Shown: positions 6,539 through 7,982 of the stretch, in pieces
How the letters are laid out: each line of letters opens with the position of its first letter
Numbering within the stretch: the first letter of the stretch is position 1
Origin: an uncultured Ilumatobacter sp.
GTDB taxonomy: Bacteria > Actinomycetota > Acidimicrobiia > Acidimicrobiales > Ilumatobacteraceae
DNA length: 7,982 nucleotides
Direction: 5' to 3'
Assembly (NCBI GenBank): GCA_937905835.1
Contig: CALCXK010000113.1
Location: 1-7,982, forward strand
The notes under the pieces: model-generated
Told to the model about the DNA's origin: nothing
The model's input: the letters and a program-made list of their open reading frames with translations, nothing else
The model's database searches: none
Program-made: the position numbers and the translations under genes

Positions 6539-6558
6539 AACGCGCCGTTTAGCGCGTT
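6539..6558. repeat. GC-rich hairpin close to the S16 stop codon
   Basis: AACGCGC (6539-6545) pairs with GCGCGTT (6552-6558) around a 6-nt loop. It starts 13 bases beyond the S16 stop on the minus strand. It is not followed by a T-run there, so it is more likely a 3'-UTR structure in series with the main terminator. Confidence 0.45.
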
Positions 6559-6571
6559 TTGGATGGAGCGT

Positions 6572-7594
6572 TTAGAACAACGAGTAGTCGACGCCGAGGA
6601 TGTCTGCAATTGCAGACTCGTGTAGTCCGGCTGGCAATTCCAGCCAGTCCAGTTCTTTCGTGTCGAGAAGTTCAGTCCACTCGCAAGCAAGTACGGACCC
6701 AACACCACAGAAAAACGAGGTGACGTCACCCAGGTAAGAAACCTGGACGGTCATCATCGTGTCGCTGCTGGCAAGCTGTACACCCCACTGGAAGTATTCA
6801 TCCCAGTGACGCTTCTCGCTTGGCGTGTCTCGTGCAGAGATACCTGTGTTGGGGTAACCAACCAGGTTCGTCATGTCGTCACCGACTGCAGTGGTGAACA
6901 TGACGTCCACGTTTGCGTCGGTAGCTGCACGGAACTTTCCGTTTACTGAGCCCACTGATTCGAAAGTTGCGGGCCCAAATTGGCCAACAGCTCCCGTTGC
7001 AGCAACATTCACGTCGCCAACGAAGGCACCGCCAGTAGCGATGTCAAGGTAGGTGATCGTGTGCAGCAAACCGGCAGAATCTCCACCGGAGATCGGCCCC
7101 AGCGGGAAATCTTCGAGATCCACGTCGATACCGGAAAGCTGTTCAGCAATCCAGCGGGCTTGAATGTTTGCTGCAATGGCGTCAGCCCGGCTGCGGTCGA
7201 AACCGTAACGGGCAGGGGTTTCATCCCAGAAGGAGAAGCCCGTAGATGTTCCATTAGCTGCGAGTGCGTAGTAGTTACCAGGAAGTTCCTGGTCGCCTGT
7301 TCCGTACTGCTTGATAGCCCAACCGCCGGTGCGGTCATCGTTGACGTTGATGTCAGGTGATGCCGTGGTAGCGGCGTCGGGCTTGGCCAGAGCTTCGATG
7401 GTCACCGTTTCCAGCTGGGCCGGAGTTTCGATGGTCACCGTTTGCAATGCCGCGATTGGCGTTGCATTGTTTTGTGGTTCAGAGAGAAGCGTTGCTTCAG
7501 TCGTTGCTGTGGTTGTCCAACCTGCGCCGCCCAAAAGGGCAACAAAGATCATTACCGCGAGAACGCGGCTCTTGTTGATTTTGAGACGACCCAT
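6572..7594 (-). CDS. Secreted or membrane-anchored Lon-type (S16) serine protease without ATPase
   Basis: The 340-residue protein begins with a basic stretch and a hydrophobic segment (residues ~9-26, RVLAVMIFVALLGGAGW), a signal peptide or membrane anchor. A Thr/Ala/Pro-rich linker (27-82) contains two TVTIE units 11 residues apart. The core resembles the Lon proteolytic domain as used in secreted YlbL-like proteins: GISGGDSAG-like motif at 167-175 gives nucleophile Ser173, VAATGAVGQFGP follows at 197-208, and SVGSVNGKFRAA (213-224) places Lys220 where Lon has its catalytic lysine. The Ser-Lys spacing is 47, against 43 in E. coli Lon. There is no AAA+ module and no obvious PDZ domain. The C-terminal ~100 residues (Cys296, Cys304) are unrecognised. 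ATG 7594 is chosen because AAAGGGGG lies 6 nt upstream. Codon use is more A/T-ending than in pxpABC. Confidence 0.75.
   Translation of the reverse strand: MGRLKINKSRVLAVMIFVALLGGAGWTTTATTEATLLSEPQNNATPIAALQTVTIETPAQLETVTIEALAKPDAATTASPDINVNDDRTGGWAIKQYGTGDQELPGNYYALAANGTSTGFSFWDETPARYGFDRSRADAIAANIQARWIAEQLSGIDVDLEDFPLGPISGGDSAGLLHTITYLDIATGGAFVGDVNVAATGAVGQFGPATFESVGSVNGKFRAATDANVDVMFTTAVGDDMTNLVGYPNTGISARDTPSEKRHWDEYFQWGVQLASSDTMMTVQVSYLGDVTSFFCGVGSVLACEWTELLDTKELDWLELPAGLHESAIADILGVDYSLF
7394..7443. repeat. 17-bp direct repeat, 33-bp period, in the S16 linker
   Basis: TTCGATGGTCACCGTTT occurs at 7394-7410 and exactly again at 7427-7443. The period is 33 bp, 11 codons, and each copy encodes TVTIE in the linker after the signal segment. 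Exact identity at DNA level suggests a recent duplication; the repeat number might vary between strains. Confidence 0.7.
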
Positions 7595-7600
7595 GGTCGA

Positions 7601-7608
7601 CCCCCTTT
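7601..7608 (-). promoter_or_regulatory. Shine-Dalgarno of the S16 protease gene
   Basis: AAAGGGGG on the minus strand lies 6 nt before the ATG at 7594 and decides the start. The frame is open further upstream to 7678, but through a large palindrome and without another ribosome binding site. The site begins two bases after the leader hairpin, so folding may affect its access. Confidence 0.7.
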
Positions 7609-7610
7609 GC

Positions 7611-7657
7611 TGTGAGTTGCTTGTGACCGGCGGACGCCGGTCTTCGTGCAACTCACA
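7611..7657 (-). promoter_or_regulatory. Long leader hairpin directly upstream of the S16 ribosome binding site
   Basis: TGTGAGTTGC (7611-7620) and GCAACTCACA (7648-7657) are perfect 10-bp inverted arms. Inside them GACCGGC (7625-7631) pairs with GCCGGTC (7636-7642) around a 4-nt loop, leaving a small internal loop of 4 and 5 nt. The structure ends two bases from the Shine-Dalgarno. It could be a regulatory RNA leader, an mRNA-stabilising element or, as DNA, an operator palindrome. It does not match a riboswitch class I know. No T-run follows, so it is not an ordinary terminator. Confidence 0.6.
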
Positions 7658-7659
7658 GT

Positions 7660-7982
7660 CGGGGTGGGTCGGCTTCACGCAAGCCGCTCAAAAAGACGCC
7701 GCCGCTCAGCTGTCTCTGACTCACCAGCACGGTGAGGTGAAGCGCTGACACCGCCGCGCTGAAGCCGGCAAAGAAAGGGCCCGCTGGGCGCAATGGGCGA
7801 CGTTGCTCACGCCGAGCCGCAGAGCTGGCTCACTTGACGATCTCTCCACCACCGCACTCGACGCAGGGAGACAACGCTCAGTTATGGACCGCTGCTGCAA
7901 GCCCCCGCCGGCCTTCGTCAGTCGTGAACGCTCACCTGCGAACGTCCTCTTGCTTTGACCTGCGTTGAGGGGAAAGCGGCGA
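7660..7982. other. Stretch without a recognisable gene
   Basis: This region is again GC-rich, unlike the S16 gene beside it. A minus-strand frame is open from the right edge to about 7730, but its translation is rich in Ser, Arg and Ala with no motif, so I do not call it a gene. A short hairpin GAGCC/GGCTC occurs at 7814-7831. The S16 promoter should lie near 7660-7720, but I find no convincing -10 and -35 pair. I see no tRNA or known ncRNA. Confidence 0.4.

Larger units (their letters stand above)
6409..6571. other. Intergenic region between the prepilin-like fragment and the S16 protease gene
   Basis: No gene is visible. The right half contains three consecutive hairpins (listed separately). 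Near the left end, GCACG-CA-CGTGC (6425-6436) is a short near-palindrome about 17 bp upstream of the prepilin-like start. I do not identify a promoter for that fragment. Confidence 0.4.

Noticed and set aside
7311..7748. A 145-codon plus-strand open frame
   Set aside because: It runs antisense to the S16 signal and linker region and across the leader palindrome, without motif or ribosome binding site.
7730..7981. Minus-strand frame entering from the right edge
   Set aside because: The translation is low in hydrophobic residues, rich in Ser/Arg/Ala, and shows no motif. Openness alone is weak evidence in GC-rich DNA.
1..7982. CRISPR array, transposase, tRNA or rRNA
   Set aside because: I found no regularly spaced repeats, no transposase-like protein and no cloverleaf or rRNA signature on either strand.

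Overview
The window is high-GC and looks actinobacterial. The best clue is the first gene, a secreted metalloprotease. Its C-terminal domain (residues ~455-582, with GYLTVFPCGTTRPLASN-like and DLIIDINGYV-like signatures) resembles a surface-protein module that I associate with Ilumatobacter and other Acidimicrobiia. The assignment is an inference from memory, not a search result.

Layout. (1) 1-1746, minus: secreted matrixin-type zinc protease with PPC-like and C-terminal repeat modules; it runs off the left edge. (2) 1975-2727, minus: HutC-type GntR regulator. (3) 2728-2886: divergent control region with a clear plus-strand promoter and two inverted copies of a 13-bp motif, the likely operators. 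(4) 2887-6261, plus: apparent operon of a SAM-dependent methyltransferase followed by pxpA, pxpB and pxpC, the three subunits of prokaryotic 5-oxoprolinase. pxpA/pxpB and pxpB/pxpC overlap by 4 bp each. (5) About 6130-6408, minus: N-terminal part of a prepilin/PilX-like protein, running head-on into the 3' end of pxpC. (6) 6470-6558: three hairpins in a row, including a strong terminator. (7) 6572-7594, minus: secreted or membrane-anchored Lon-type (S16) Ser/Lys protease with no ATPase, preceded by a long structured leader. (8) 7660-7982: no gene recognised.

How the genes fit together. The GntR protein probably controls its own gene and the divergent methyltransferase-pxpABC operon. PxpABC hydrolyses 5-oxoproline to glutamate using ATP. 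The methyltransferase's role there is unknown.

The most notable point is near base 6130. PxpC is canonical up to residue ~266 (QTTGGYPVVAE), then its expected C-terminus is replaced by an antisense reading of a prepilin-like gene that is itself cut at the same place. A perfect 10-bp inverted repeat lies exactly there, and base composition and codon use change beyond it. This is either a true rearrangement that broke two genes or an assembly chimera; the sequence alone cannot decide.
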